Shown here: positions 15,360 to 24,279 of the stretch, one piece after another
Numbering within the stretch: position 1 is the stretch's first letter
How the letters are laid out: every line of letters starts with the position of its first letter
Assembly (NCBI GenBank): GCA_002747255.1
Contig: PDUC01000055.1
Span: forward strand, 1 to 43,593
Direction of reading: 5' to 3'
Length of the DNA stretch: 43,593 nucleotides
Source: Acidobacteriota bacterium
Lineage (GTDB): Bacteria; Acidobacteriota; Holophagae; Acanthopleuribacterales; Acanthopleuribacteraceae
Program-made: the position numbers and the translations under genes
Notes under the pieces: model-generated
What the model was told of the DNA's origin: nothing
The model's input: the letters and a program-made list of their open reading frames with translations, nothing else
Databases searched by the model: none

Positions 15360-17705
15360 ATGTTAGAAAAAAGTTGCGTTGGGCAGACTTACTGGGGACA
15401 CATTATGGTAAGCAAGGTTGAAGAATACTTTATCGTTTTAAGCGGATATAAACCCTCCTATTCACCCACGGAAAAGTTGCGGACAGTCATCGTCTGTAAT
15501 TTCCCGGAACTCGGCCGTATGACCGCACTTAGGTTTCTGGAATGGGTGCAGTCCAATCCGGGCGGTGTTATTTCACTGCCTACGGGTAAAACACCCGAAC
15601 ACTTCATCAAATGGGTTGAGTATTATTTAAAAAACTGGAACAAGCAATCGGTGCAACAAGAGCTGGTGACCTGCGGCATTAAGGCAGAAATCAGGCCCGA
15701 CATGGCCAACCTGCATTTTGTGCAAATGGATGAATTCTACCCCATTGATTCCTCCCAGCCAAACAGCTTCTGCCACTATGTTAAAAACTACTATATCAAA
15801 GGCTTCGGCCTGGATCCCGCCAAGTCCATGCTCATTGATTGCAATCAAATTGGTCTCAGGAAAGGTGAGTCTTTATATGATGTCTGGCCGGATGGTAAAA
15901 TTGACCTGACACTTCAATCCAGAACACCTGAAACCGCATTGGAAAGACGTCAAAAGCAAATGCTTGAATCGGTAGAACAGTGGTGTGACTCCTACGAACA
16001 AAAGATCGCCGAGCTGGGAGGTATTGGTTTCTTTCTCGGTGGCATTGGCCCAGACGGTCATATTGCATTCAATATTCGCGGCAGTGCCCATGATTCCACA
16101 ACAAGGCTGATGGCAACCAACTACGAAACCCAGGCCGCAGCGGCCGGTGACCTTGGCGGCATGGACGTATCCGGCACCAAACCGGTCATCACCATCGGCT
16201 TGAAAACCATAACAGCCAGGAAAGACTGTACCGCTATCATTATGGCGGCTGGCGAAGCGAAAGCTCCCATCGTAGCTGCCAGTATTCAAAATGCTCCCAA
16301 TCCGCTGTTCCCCGGAACAGCTCTGCAAAGTCTTCCCAATTCCACTTTCTATTTAACCAGGGGAGCGGCCAAACTACTCAGGCAACGCGAACTGCAAGAC
16401 TACAAAAACCTCGAAACAGTCCATGAGGAGCATTTCACCAAGGCTGCCATCGATATCGCGCTGGCACGGAACAAGCGCCTGCTCGATTTAACCGCAGACG
16501 ATTTCCAATCTGATGATGTCTTCCGAATACTGGCTTCCAAGCACATGCAAACAGATATCGAAGCAATTAAAGAAAAGGCGCGTCAATCGTTAATCAAAAA
16601 AATAGAAAGCGGTATCGCCAACCGCTCGCAGACCTGTTTCCTGCACACCGAACCGCATCACGATGACATTATGCTGGGGTACCAGCCGGCTCTGGTACGG
16701 GATCTTCACGATGAAACAACCGATCATCACTTCTGTACCATGACAAGCGGGTTCACGGCCGTCACCAACCAATGCACAAAAGAACGCGCTCTCGACACCC
16801 TGGAACTCATTGCCCGCAATGAAGTTGAAGAACTGGACGATGACACCTGCATTGCACGATTTTTATACGGCCTGGCCGCCCGCAATAAGAAGCTGGCTCA
16901 AACTGCTCAGGCTCAGCGTTTCTATCGGTGTATAAAAAAGCAGTTCAACCTGCCGGATCAAGAGGCCGTTCAGCAGAAACTCCAATGGCTGGTTGACTAT
17001 TTTGACCGGAGTTATCCGGGTAAGAAAGACATCCCCGATGTCCAAATCCTGAAGGGCATGATGCGCGAGTGGGAAGCGGAAACCCTGTGGGGCGTTTTCG
17101 GTATTCGCAAGAGCCATGTCAACCATCTGCGACTGGGCTTTTACCAGGGCAAGCTCTTTACAGAAGAGCCCACTGAGAACCGGGACATCCCCCCCATTGT
17201 CAACCTTCTGAACCGTGTCAAACCCGACATTCTATCTGTGGCGCTGGACCCAGAAGCATCGGGTCCCGACACGCATTACAAAGTACTGCAAGCCATCGCG
17301 GCCGCACTCAGATATATGAAACGGGAAAACGCCCCTCTTCCCAAAAAGATTTGGGGTTATCGCAATGTCTGGTACCGCTTCCATCCGGCAGAAGCCTCCC
17401 TGATTATTCCCGTGGGCAGAGACGAACTGGCAGTCATGCACGAACTCTTCATGGAAACCTTTGTAACGCAGCGTGATGCGGCCTTTCCCAGCTACGAACA
17501 CAACGGCCCGTTCAGTGAGTTGGCTCAGAAGATCCAGGTCGATCAGTATCAAAAACTGCGGACATGTCTGGGAGAAGAATGGTTCCGAACGCATGCCAAC
17601 CCGCGTATTCGAGCCGCCTGTGCCATGGTCTTTTTGCATGAAATGAGTGTGGAACACTTCCTCAACCAAGCCAGGAACATTCGACAGCGAACTGAAAACG
17701 CATAG
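15360..17705 (+). CDS. NagB-like / PIG-L (LmbE-like) deacetylase fusion protein
   Basis: A 781-residue two-domain protein. Residues about 45-345 are a glucosamine-6-phosphate deaminase-like domain. The NagB catalytic Asp72 equivalent is D124 in 'QMDEF', and the Asp141/His143 pair is D232/H234 in 'GIGPDGH', but the position of Glu148 is Ile239. There is an extra segment of about 38 residues between these motifs. Residues about 425-775 are a PIG-L/LmbE deacetylase domain with 'PHHDD' at 432-436 and a probable third zinc ligand H639 in 'GPDTHYK'. One chain could therefore de-N-acetylate and then deaminate an amino-sugar phosphate. Such fusions occur in Bacteroidota and other phyla. Alternative start ATG 15405 has GGGG upstream. 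Ten bases separate it from the next gene. Confidence 0.85.
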   Translation: MLEKSCVGQTYWGHIMVSKVEEYFIVLSGYKPSYSPTEKLRTVIVCNFPELGRMTALRFLEWVQSNPGGVISLPTGKTPEHFIKWVEYYLKNWNKQSVQQELVTCGIKAEIRPDMANLHFVQMDEFYPIDSSQPNSFCHYVKNYYIKGFGLDPAKSMLIDCNQIGLRKGESLYDVWPDGKIDLTLQSRTPETALERRQKQMLESVEQWCDSYEQKIAELGGIGFFLGGIGPDGHIAFNIRGSAHDSTTRLMATNYETQAAAAGDLGGMDVSGTKPVITIGLKTITARKDCTAIIMAAGEAKAPIVAASIQNAPNPLFPGTALQSLPNSTFYLTRGAAKLLRQRELQDYKNLETVHEEHFTKAAIDIALARNKRLLDLTADDFQSDDVFRILASKHMQTDIEAIKEKARQSLIKKIESGIANRSQTCFLHTEPHHDDIMLGYQPALVRDLHDETTDHHFCTMTSGFTAVTNQCTKERALDTLELIARNEVEELDDDTCIARFLYGLAARNKKLAQTAQAQRFYRCIKKQFNLPDQEAVQQKLQWLVDYFDRSYPGKKDIPDVQILKGMMREWEAETLWGVFGIRKSHVNHLRLGFYQGKLFTEEPTENRDIPPIVNLLNRVKPDILSVALDPEASGPDTHYKVLQAIAAALRYMKRENAPLPKKIWGYRNVWYRFHPAEASLIIPVGRDELAVMHELFMETFVTQRDAAFPSYEHNGPFSELAQKIQVDQYQKLRTCLGEEWFRTHANPRIRAACAMVFLHEMSVEHFLNQARNIRQRTENA

Positions 17706-17714
17706 GGGATCACA

Positions 17715-19112
17715 ATGCAGCTTGTACCGAAAGTAAAACCGCTTCTCGATCCCGACTTCCTTCCGGCTGTTCTCTGGAACAGAGCCTTCAAACAACAGGT
17801 GGCAGCGGAACCCGATCGCCAACCCCTTGTAATTGCCCTGGAACGACCCAACGGAACCGTTTCCAGCATGAAGACCGAGATCCTGCCTCACACATCAGAT
17901 AAAAACCGTCAACTGAACCTGCGCTACACCGAGCGACTCGTCAAGTTCCTACTCTGGATGAAAGGCGGGTATCGCATTTTTCTGGCAGGCTGCCCGGATT
18001 TGGCCAAGTCATTGCAATCCATTTATGCTCCAGCAGGGGAACGCGCCTTTGATGTGGACTTGGTGGGTAAAAAAATCTACGGGAGACCGTTGGAAGTTGT
18101 TGACTGTGCCTTGGAAGAAGCCCCTCAGACTCGCGAATTGCAAGTCCCGTTGGGAGGATACACAAATGGTTGTCGAATAGGATTCGATCTGGGAGGATCG
18201 GATCGCAAATGTGCCGCGCTTGTGAACGGCGAGCTCATTTTCTCTGAAGAAATTCCCTGGGATCCCTATTTCCAGTCCAACCCCGCCTGGCATAAAGCGG
18301 GCATTAGAGAAACACTCAAGCGCTGTGCCGAGAAAATGCCGCGGGTGGATTGCATTGGAGGCAGCGCGGCCGGTGTCTACATCGACAATCAGGTGCGGGT
18401 GGCTTCGCTTTTCAGAGGCGTATCGGAGCAGGACTTTGAAACCCATGTCCGCAACCTCTTTCTTGAACTGGAAGACGAATGGGGTGTCCCGTTTGTAGTT
18501 GTAAATGATGGAGAGGTCACCGCGCTTGCGGGTTCCATGAGTTTAAAAGATAACGCCGTGCTGGGACTCTCAATGGGAACCAGCCAGGCGGTGGGTTATG
18601 TGGACCGAAGCGGGCATATCACACAATGGCTGAACGAATTGGCCTTTGCTCCCATTGACTATCGAACCAACGCGCCCATGGACGAATGGTCCGGTGATCG
18701 CGGCTGCGGAGTTCAGTATCTCTCCCAGCAGGCTGTGGCGAGACTGGCTCCCGCGGCGGGTATCAAGATGAGCAGCGATATGCCCTTTCCCGAGCAGTTG
18801 GTCAAAGTCCAAAAGCTCATGGACGCTGGAGATCGACGCGCGTACTGGATCTATTTGACCATTGGCACCTATTTCGGTTATGCCATTGCCCATTACGCCG
18901 AGTTCTACCACATCGAGAACCTGCTGGTTCTCGGCCGGGTACTTTCAGGAACGGGCGGCGACCTGATTCTCTCTCAAGCGGAAGTCGTCCTGAATTACGA
19001 ATTCCCCCAATTAGCTGAATCCATCTCCATCCAGACAGCCGATGAAAAGCTGAAACGCCACGGCCAGGCCGCTGCTGCGGCAACACTTTGTAATTTGGAC
19101 AAAAAAAGCTGA
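17715..19112 (+). CDS. ROK/ASKHA-type sugar-kinase-like protein
   Basis: A 465-residue protein. After an N-terminal extension of about 150 residues comes an ASKHA ATPase fold: phosphate-1 motif 'GFDLGGSDRK' (D158), 'GGSAAGVYI', 'VVNDGEVTALAGSMSL' (equivalent to the ROK catalytic NDANAA region), phosphate-2 'GLSMGTSQAVGYV' and adenosine-like 'VLGRVLSGTGGDLI'. The classic ROK zinc motif CxCGxxGCxE is absent; 'GDRGCGVQYLS' occupies the equivalent region. It probably phosphorylates a hexose or amino sugar. AGGGG precedes ATG 17715. It sits between the NagB/PIG-L fusion and the SIS-domain gene, with 10- and 15-base gaps, so they are one operon. Substrate is not determined by sequence. Confidence 0.75.
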   Translation: MQLVPKVKPLLDPDFLPAVLWNRAFKQQVAAEPDRQPLVIALERPNGTVSSMKTEILPHTSDKNRQLNLRYTERLVKFLLWMKGGYRIFLAGCPDLAKSLQSIYAPAGERAFDVDLVGKKIYGRPLEVVDCALEEAPQTRELQVPLGGYTNGCRIGFDLGGSDRKCAALVNGELIFSEEIPWDPYFQSNPAWHKAGIRETLKRCAEKMPRVDCIGGSAAGVYIDNQVRVASLFRGVSEQDFETHVRNLFLELEDEWGVPFVVVNDGEVTALAGSMSLKDNAVLGLSMGTSQAVGYVDRSGHITQWLNELAFAPIDYRTNAPMDEWSGDRGCGVQYLSQQAVARLAPAAGIKMSSDMPFPEQLVKVQKLMDAGDRRAYWIYLTIGTYFGYAIAHYAEFYHIENLLVLGRVLSGTGGDLILSQAEVVLNYEFPQLAESISIQTADEKLKRHGQAAAAATLCNLDKKS

Positions 19113-19127
19113 AAAGGAAGTCCGAGC

Positions 19128-20711
19128 ATGAAAAGAGCAAGAAACGCAAGCGTTCAACAAAAAGCCGATGCTTTTTTGAAAATCGCACCTCAATTCAGAC
19201 TGGGAGAACTGGACACAGAAAAACCGCACCCCAAAACCACCGAGCTCTCCTGCCTGGTTGAAACCGATCTGGCGCAAGCCGTCTCGATCATGAAAGATAT
19301 CGATCTTGCAGCCATTGGCAGCATGGCTGCTCATCAGGATCTCATTCAGAAAATGAAGCGCGATATGGAAGAGACACTGAACAACAACGGCCGCGTTTTC
19401 CTGGTGGGATGCGGATCCACCGGAAGGTTATCACTCGCGTTGGAAGTGTTCTGGCGCAAACTCAAAAAGGGGACAAAGTACAGCGAATCCGTCGTCTCGT
19501 TCATGGCGGGCGGTGATACGGCCATTATCAAGTCCATTGAAGACTTTGAAGATTACCCCGATTTTGCCGCAAGACAGTTAAAAGAACTCGGCTTCCGGCA
19601 GGGCGACCTGCTGATTGCCTGTACGGAAGGCGGTGAAACGCCCTTCGTGATCGGGGCTGCGGAAACCGCCCTGACCCTTTCCAACAGGAAACCCTACTTT
19701 CTGTACTGCAACCCCGATGAGATTCTAATGGGTTTGACGGATCGCACCACCCGAACCCTGAAAAACAGCTCCATTGTCAAGATCAACCTCTCGGTGGGGC
19801 CCATGTCCCTCTCGGGCAGTACACGCATGCAGGCGACCACCGTGCTGATGTACGCCGTGGGTCTGGCCCTGCTGAATGTTTTTGAAGAAGTGGATGTAAA
19901 AGGAGATATCCAGTTTCTAGCTGAATTGATCAAGCAAACGGATTTCAGTTTCCTGCAAGATTTCATTCTGCATGAGTCCGAACTCTATCAGGACGGCAAG
20001 TTCCTGCTCTATCAAACACATGATGACCTGGGTATTTCCATCCTGACAGATACCACGGAGCGCGCACCCACCTTCACTCTGCACCCTTTTGAAAATTCAT
20101 TTGTGGATTCACACCCGCCGTCTCTGGTCTACCTGTGTTTACCTCAAGCGGAAAACTCCAGAGAAGCCTGGCAAGTCCTGCTGGGCAGGGAACCGCGTGC
20201 CCTGGGCTGGGAATCCTATCCCATCACCGATCAGAACTACCTCTACGGCTTCGATTTCAGTCAAGCCGTCATTGAAAAAAGAACAAAGAAAGTGGCTCCG
20301 GCGGAGCTGATTTCCTTTGAAATCAAGCGAACCCGAAACCATTTTGAATTTAACTTTAATCAAAAGAAGCACAGCCTGAAGATCGAAGGCCTGAATTTGC
20401 TTCAACAGCAAGTTCTGATCAAAATTATCCTGAACACCCATTCCACCCTGGTCATGGGCAAGCTGGGCCGCTATGAAAGCAACCTGATGACCTGGGTCAA
20501 AGCCAGCAACAACAAGCTGATCGATCGAGCCGCGAGATACATCGACCTTCTCTTAAAAAGAAAGGGCATTGAGCTTTCCTATGCGGATATCCTCTATTAT
20601 CTCTTTGAAGAAATAGAAAAGAATTACGAAAACAAGTCGCTCGTGCTGGAGGCAGTCAACCGCATCTGTGAGCAAGAGGCAAGAACCCGGAATGCCAATA
20701 TGGGATCTTGA
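19128..20711 (+). CDS. MurQ/GckR-like double SIS-domain protein
   Basis: A 527-residue protein. The N-terminal half resembles MurNAc-6-phosphate etherase (MurQ): 'VGCGSTGRLSLALE' from about residue 93, then 'MAGGDTAIIKSIEDFEDYPD', 'LLIACTEGGETPFVIGAA' and 'GPMSLSGSTRMQATT'. The two glutamates that act in MurQ have counterparts here (LALE and SIED/FED). It is much longer than MurQ (about 300 residues) and has a second SIS-like half, as in the animal glucokinase regulatory protein GckR, a MurQ relative. As the last gene of a cassette with a sugar-kinase-like protein it may be a lyase or isomerase of an amino-sugar phosphate or, speculatively, a regulator of the kinase. Confidence 0.75.
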   Translation: MKRARNASVQQKADAFLKIAPQFRLGELDTEKPHPKTTELSCLVETDLAQAVSIMKDIDLAAIGSMAAHQDLIQKMKRDMEETLNNNGRVFLVGCGSTGRLSLALEVFWRKLKKGTKYSESVVSFMAGGDTAIIKSIEDFEDYPDFAARQLKELGFRQGDLLIACTEGGETPFVIGAAETALTLSNRKPYFLYCNPDEILMGLTDRTTRTLKNSSIVKINLSVGPMSLSGSTRMQATTVLMYAVGLALLNVFEEVDVKGDIQFLAELIKQTDFSFLQDFILHESELYQDGKFLLYQTHDDLGISILTDTTERAPTFTLHPFENSFVDSHPPSLVYLCLPQAENSREAWQVLLGREPRALGWESYPITDQNYLYGFDFSQAVIEKRTKKVAPAELISFEIKRTRNHFEFNFNQKKHSLKIEGLNLLQQQVLIKIILNTHSTLVMGKLGRYESNLMTWVKASNNKLIDRAARYIDLLLKRKGIELSYADILYYLFEEIEKNYENKSLVLEAVNRICEQEARTRNANMGS

Positions 20712-20744
20712 ACATCGCCTGACTTTTTTATGCTTTAATTCCAT

Positions 20745-21205
20745 TTTTGTTTGAAACCACGAATGAACACGAATGGGATGAATAATGAATGTGGTTGAAT
20801 ATGGAAACCACGAATTGAATATGGTGAATATGCGACACCCCAATAAAGGGTTTTTAATGAATGGATAATTTTTAGAACCTCAGATGGATAACCTGTGGTT
20901 TTGTGCGTGGCTTCCTATATGAACATCTGTGTTTATCTGTGGTTTCTTTTTTTTAACCACTGATGGATACGGATTAGTTTAACCACGAATGAACACGAAT
21001 TCACTCGAATGAATGAGTTGAATATGGAACAACCAAATAAAGGCTTTTTAATGAATGAACCACGTTTAGAACCTCAGATGGACGAACTATGGTTTTGTGA
21101 GTGGCTTCCTATATGAACATCTGTGTTTATCTGTGGTTCCTTTTTTTAACCACGAATGAACACGAATTCACACGAATGTACGAATTGAATATGATATTGA
21201 ATATG
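20745..21205. repeat. Interspersed repeat array, copies A and B
   Basis: Two copies of a unit of about 200 bp. Each contains 'AATAAAGG..TTTTTAATGAATG', an AACCTCAGATGGA anchor (at 20876 and 21070), 'CTATGGTTTTGTGAGTGGC' or a variant, a run of ATCTGTGTT words, a T-tract, and then AACCAC words of the ACGAATGAACACGAAT family. The T-tract is flanked by near-complementary arms, so each unit can fold into a large hairpin. No coding capacity is credible. Confidence 0.8.
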
Positions 21206-21232
21206 GAACAACCGAATATCTATCTGTCCAGT

Positions 21233-21547
21233 TTATTCAATTGTCTTCTTTTTCAATACTGTCAGGAACTTCTCGACATTGGCTTTATTCTTTCCCCAGT
21301 CAAAACACTGGGTTGGTAAAATGCACTTGCTGGTCACCGAGATAGCGTTGTTTGGAAGGAAGGTAATAGTAACTCGCTCACCCCAAGAGCGCCAATTGAA
21401 GCGAATTGAGGCGACAATTGTATCGGCCAATTCTTTTTTTATTGGCCAGGAAATGGAGTCTAAAGTCAACTTCACAGCCGTTCGCAAATCCGATTTGCTT
21501 TCACTTGGGTGATAATGTTCAGTGTAATATGCAGGGCAACCAACCAT
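21233..21547 (-). CDS. Small orphan protein within repeat array
   Basis: A 104-residue soluble protein I do not recognise. It has no membrane segment or signal peptide. Composition is ordinary and non-repetitive, with mixed charged and aromatic residues ('ASIRFNWRSWGERVTITFLP', 'LPTQCFDWGKNKANVEKFL'). It is considered real because AAAGGAG lies about seven bases upstream of ATG 21547 and a good promoter lies just beyond. It is the only gene in the repeat-rich stretch 20712-22670. The repeats stop about 30 bp beyond its stop and resume about 100 bp upstream of its start. Function unknown; it may be cargo that moved with the repeats. Confidence 0.7.
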   Translation of the reverse strand: MVGCPAYYTEHYHPSESKSDLRTAVKLTLDSISWPIKKELADTIVASIRFNWRSWGERVTITFLPNNAISVTSKCILPTQCFDWGKNKANVEKFLTVLKKKTIE

Positions 21548-21607
21548 GGTGAATCTCCTTTAATGTGTCTGTGTCATACGAGCGATGGAATTATCAATTA
21601 TGCTATC

Positions 21608-21636
21608 ATTTTAGACAGTTTGGTTGTTTGACACAA
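21608..21636 (-). promoter_or_regulatory. Promoter of the small orphan gene
   Basis: On the minus strand, TTGTGT (21636-21631) and TAAAAT (21613-21608) are separated by exactly 17 bp. They lie about 60 bp upstream of ATG 21547. This is a near-consensus sigma-70 promoter and supports the reality of the gene. Confidence 0.55.
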
Positions 21637-21649
21637 CCTGTTTTTGGTG

Positions 21650-22217
21650 CTTGGCTTCTGTATATCTGTGTTCATCTGTGGTTTCTTTTTTTAACCACTG
21701 ATGGACACGGATGCACACGGATTAGTTTTAACCACGAATAAACACGAATTCACTCCAATGGGATGATCATTGAATATGGTTGAATATGGAAACCACGAAT
21801 TGAATATAGTGAATATGCGACACCCAAGTAAAGGGGTTTTAATGAATGAATACTTTTTAGAACCTCAGATGGACAACCTGTGGTTTTGTGAGTGGCTATC
21901 TATATGAATATCTGTGTTTATCTGTGTTCATCTGTGGTTTCTTTTTTTTAACCACTGATGGACACGGATGCACACGGATTAGTTTTAACCACGAATAAAC
22001 ACGAATTCACTCGAATGTAAGAATTGAATTGAATATGGAACACCCAAACAAAGGGTTTTTAATAAATGAATCACGTTTAAAACCTCAGATGGACAACCTA
22101 TGGTTTTGTGAGTGGCTTCCTATATGAACATCTGTGTTTATCTGTGTTCATCTGTGGTTCTTTTTTTTAACCACTGATGGACACAGATGAACACGGATTA
22201 CTTTTAACCACGAATGT
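21650..22217. repeat. Interspersed repeat array, copies C and D
   Basis: Two further units with the AACCTCAGATGGA anchor at 21861 and 22081. Copy C resembles copy A, sharing the 'TGAATATGGAAACCACGAATT' type lead-in and 'GTGAATATGCGACACCC'. Copy D resembles copy B, sharing 'ATCACGTTTA' before the anchor. The array is therefore a duplication of a two-unit block. Each hairpin arm pair reads ATCTGTGTTCATCTGTGGTT before the T-tract and AACCACTGATGGACACGGAT after it. Confidence 0.8.
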
Positions 22218-22232
22218 GTTTCATAGGACTCT

Positions 22233-22314
22233 TCGTTTTCAGTTCCGTTTGGGATGTCCATTACTCAGATTTGTCGTTTTCAGTTCCGTTTGGGATGTCC
22301 ATTACTCAGATTTG
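22233..22314. repeat. 41-bp perfect tandem duplication
   Basis: Two adjacent 41-bp copies (22233-22273 and 22274-22314), beginning TCGTTTTCAGTTCCG and ending CTCAGATTTG. They lie directly after the hairpin repeat array. The remaining 22315-22670 is A+T-rich and shows no gene; it must hold the promoter of the methyltransferase gene, but no clear one was seen. Confidence 0.85.
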
Positions 22315-22670
22315 AATCGAGTATTGTAAGTATTTGATTGTTGATGACAAAACCCCTAAGGCTCAAACCACTGATTCTGAATGGCTTAAAAACCATAAAA
22401 ACCAGAAGCACCTAAATGCATGAAAATATTTAACCTAAAAAAGAAATGACTATTTGGCGTCATTGATTTACCGACGATACCATAGAGCACAACACCCCCA
22501 ATAAAACAGTAAGGATACCGTAGACTTCAGAGCGCAACTTGTTTTAGGTTACAGATTTACTTTAGAGTGGTATACTCGTATCCTGTTTGTCCGACAAGGT
22601 TTCCTTTTTGAAAATCAAGGTTACCGGCAAGTGATTGTTTATTGAATCCATAAAGAGTGTCTAATTATTT

Positions 22671-23330
22671 ATGCTTGTTGAAATTATTGATCCAAAAAAA
22701 CTTAAAAAGATTGCTTCTGGCAATGTGAATATCCCGCGTGTCTATTATGACAAGAGTCGCATTGTCAGGTGGCTTTATTGGAAACGCCTGAACAAATTAT
22801 TGATGAAGGCGAAGCATTATGCACCCCATGCCAGCAAAGTCCTTGACTTGGGTACAGGTTCCGGTGTCTTTCTGCCTTCCTTAGTTAAAAACTATGACTA
22901 TGTTGCAGGTGTTGATCGCTATACCAAAGATGCCAAGGCGTTGACAAAGCAGCTCAAACTCAACTTAGTCGATGGCGATATCAATCAACTTCCTTTTGAC
23001 CCCAATTCATTCGATATTGTTTTCGCTGCATCTGTTCTGGAGCATTTCCAAGATGTTGAAAAGCCCATCCAGGAAATTGTTCGTGTCCTGAAACCCAATG
23101 GCCTTTTTCTCAGCTCAACACCAACTGAAAATGCACTTTATCAAGTGGGAAGAAAGGTATTTGGATACGTAAAGCCACACGATCACTATCAATCGGCCAA
23201 AACAGTGCGGTTAGCTTTAATGCGATTCCTGAAAATTGAAAACAAAAGTCACGGCCCTTTCCCTCTGGGGTACGAATTAAGTGCCTATGAGTTATTGGTA
23301 TCAAGAAAAAACTCACAGAAAATCAAGTGA
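22671..23330 (+). CDS. Class I SAM-dependent methyltransferase
   Basis: A 219-residue methyltransferase of the Methyltransf_11 type. Motif I is 'VLDLGTGSGVFLP' (residues about 57-69), followed by 'GVDRY', 'VDGDINQLPFDPNSFDIVFA' and 'ASVLEHFQDVEKPIQEIVRVLKPNGLFL'. The substrate is unknown. The next genes encode a flippase-like membrane protein and a GT-C type transferase, which suggests a lipid-linked sugar or surface-polysaccharide intermediate. The stretch 22671-26908 is visibly richer in A+T than the flanking operons, so it may have been acquired. The ribosome-binding site is weak. Confidence 0.85.
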   Translation: MLVEIIDPKKLKKIASGNVNIPRVYYDKSRIVRWLYWKRLNKLLMKAKHYAPHASKVLDLGTGSGVFLPSLVKNYDYVAGVDRYTKDAKALTKQLKLNLVDGDINQLPFDPNSFDIVFAASVLEHFQDVEKPIQEIVRVLKPNGLFLSSTPTENALYQVGRKVFGYVKPHDHYQSAKTVRLALMRFLKIENKSHGPFPLGYELSAYELLVSRKNSQKIK

Positions 23331-23337
23331 AAGTACA

Positions 23338-24279
23338 TTGATCAACAAGAACAAACGGCCGGCCATTTCCACTCTTGCCTTTCTTGCTCTTTTGGGATTG
23401 GTTATTTGGTTTATCGTCAAATACATCCTGCACTACAAGGAAGAAATAAAGAACTTTGAATGGAATATTCCACCTCATTTGCTTATGATCAGCCTTCTTC
23501 TCGTTTTCACGGGATATGCCATTATAGCCATAGCCTGGGGTATCATGGAGTATTTAATTACCAATCACAAACCGCATTGGCTGCAAGCCTATCGCGTTTA
23601 CATTATTGCACTGCTCGGCAAGTATCTACCTGGCAAGGTCTGGGGTATTGCAGGGCGCGGCTACCTCTCTACCACGGATAAAACAAAAAGAGTTCAAATA
23701 GGCCTGGCAGCAATTTTCGAAACACTGTGGTTCAATACCATCGGTATCATGGTTTTTGCCCTGTTTTTTCCTTTTGCTCTTACTAAATGGGAAATCGATC
23801 CCGCACTTAGAAACACGGCCTTTATTGGAATTCTGTTGGTCATCACTGTATCCTACCCGGGCATTTATTTTCCTATGATCAATAAACTACTGAAAATATT
23901 GAGTCAGCCGGCATTACCGCGCATACCCAAATGGGGAGATTTAACATTTGTCAGCATTTCTTATGTTATTGTTTACCTGTTATGGGCTTCTGCTTTACTG
24001 GTACTTATCAGCCCCTACACTTCTCTTTCCTGGACAGATGCAGTGGCCGTATTTGCCCTCTTTGCCCTTGCCTGGGTTATTGGTTTTGCCGTTTTGGTGG
24101 CACCTTCAGGCATCGGTGTAAGAGACGCCATTCTCATGGCAGGCCTTGTATCGATCTTTCCAGGCATTCCAGAGACAACTTTTTTTATCACTATTGTCTT
24201 TCGTTTAATTTTTACGGCCGCTGAAATTATTGGATTCTTTCTAGCCTTATTGATAAAAAAAACTACCATTACAAATTGA
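23338..24279 (+). CDS. Lysylphosphatidylglycerol-synthase TM-region family protein
   Basis: An integral membrane protein of about 313 residues with roughly eight membrane helices. It matches the UPF0104/AglD/LPG-synthase transmembrane family: 'RVYIIALLGKYLPGKVWGIAGRGYL' (the YLPGKV motif) and near the C-terminus 'APSGIGVRDAILMAGL'. Members are proposed to flip or modify lipid-linked sugars or phospholipids. TTG 23338 is preferred over GTG 23281 because it avoids a 50-base overlap with the methyltransferase gene, but it has only a weak ribosome-binding site. It is followed at once by the GT-C gene. Confidence 0.8.
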   Translation: MINKNKRPAISTLAFLALLGLVIWFIVKYILHYKEEIKNFEWNIPPHLLMISLLLVFTGYAIIAIAWGIMEYLITNHKPHWLQAYRVYIIALLGKYLPGKVWGIAGRGYLSTTDKTKRVQIGLAAIFETLWFNTIGIMVFALFFPFALTKWEIDPALRNTAFIGILLVITVSYPGIYFPMINKLLKILSQPALPRIPKWGDLTFVSISYVIVYLLWASALLVLISPYTSLSWTDAVAVFALFALAWVIGFAVLVAPSGIGVRDAILMAGLVSIFPGIPETTFFITIVFRLIFTAAEIIGFFLALLIKKTTITN

